IMG/VR virus record: IMGVR_UViG_3300033052_000032
Span: 1-46,046 of that record
Reading direction: 5' to 3' (one strand)
DNA length: 46,046 nt
DNA from: a virus
The position numbers were made by a program, and so were the translations under genes. The notes below the pieces were generated by a model. That model was not told the origin of the DNA. It searched no databases and worked only from the letters and a program-made list of their open reading frames with translations. Positions 45,900 to 46,046 of this stretch are shown here, in pieces. Within the stretch, counting starts at the first letter, position 1. Each line of letters opens with the position of its first letter.

Positions 45900-46026
45900 G
45901 CTGCACCCGGTCGTTTCGTGCGAAGCACGGAGCGTGAATCGGGTGCTATCCAATTCGCACTGGAACGCGCGCCCTAATCGCTTGGCGGGTCTTTCGCAAG
46001 CCGATTGGGCGTGGCAGACACGTCGC

Positions 46027-46046
46027 ATGAGACACCTGCTTCTGGC
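46027..46046 (+). CDS. Possible start of a host gene cut by the window edge
   Basis: An ATG at 46027 opens MRHLLL, hydrophobic like the start of an exported or membrane protein. Only six codons are visible, so this is weak. The stretch 45900-46026 holds the upstream region of the tRNA and no other gene. Confidence 0.2.

Noticed and set aside
1-46046. CRISPR array or transposon
   Set aside because: No regularly spaced direct repeats and no transposase or terminal inverted repeats were seen.

Overview
The window is almost entirely mobile DNA in a GC-rich alphaproteobacterial chromosome. The protein styles (P4-type integrases, small sigma region 4-like gene) and codon use fit a member of the Sphingomonadales such as Sphingopyxis, Sphingomonas or Novosphingobium; this placement is an inference. 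The core is a complete-looking temperate podovirus-type prophage lying between two copies of a 15-bp core identical to the 3' end of tRNA-Ser(GGA), at 2902-2916 and 45809-45823. The intact tRNA gene is at the right edge (45809-45899, minus strand).

Left of 2902 is the end of a second integrative element. It carries its own tyrosine recombinase (1607-2770), a sigma region 4-like protein and a nucleotidyltransferase-HEPN protein, so two elements appear to sit in tandem at one tRNA.

Prophage layout, left to right: (a) 2.9-4.2 kb, a plus-strand lysogenic cassette with an operator-rich promoter, a micropeptide and an XRE regulator; (b) 4.2-6.6 kb, lysis genes (o-spanin, i-spanin, SAR endolysin, holin, small membrane proteins) and a DUF2829 protein of the Tad2 anti-Thoeris type; (c) 6.6-31.6 kb, minus-strand virion genes: tailspike, a 2027-residue ejected protein, transglycosylase, internal proteins, split nozzle, tail tubular protein A, BPP-1-like capsid module (Bbp16, Bbp17, scaffold, Bbp19), portal and terminase; (d) 31.6-36.4 kb, replication genes (primase, DUF3987 protein) and a CTAG-rich iteron cluster that may be the origin; (e) 36.2-37.2 kb, the cro/cI switch, with TTAGC-N7-GCTAA operators on both sides of cI; (f) 37.3-43.8 kb, a plus-strand early operon of fifteen small genes, every junction a 4-bp overlap; (g) 44.2-45.8 kb, integrase and its arm sites.

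How it works together: CI should silence two outward transcripts, leftward (cro, replication, packaging, virion, lysis) and rightward (early genes up to an AlpA-like protein). A 12-bp motif, TTTTGAGCGCCG, recurs four times ahead of late gene groups and may be a late regulatory element. A multi-HTH protein with a sigma-like C-terminus (39267-40376) is a candidate for its reader. The most unusual items are that sigma-like protein with the motif, the Tad2-like gene, the iteron cluster, the split nozzle gene and the tandem tRNA-Ser integration.
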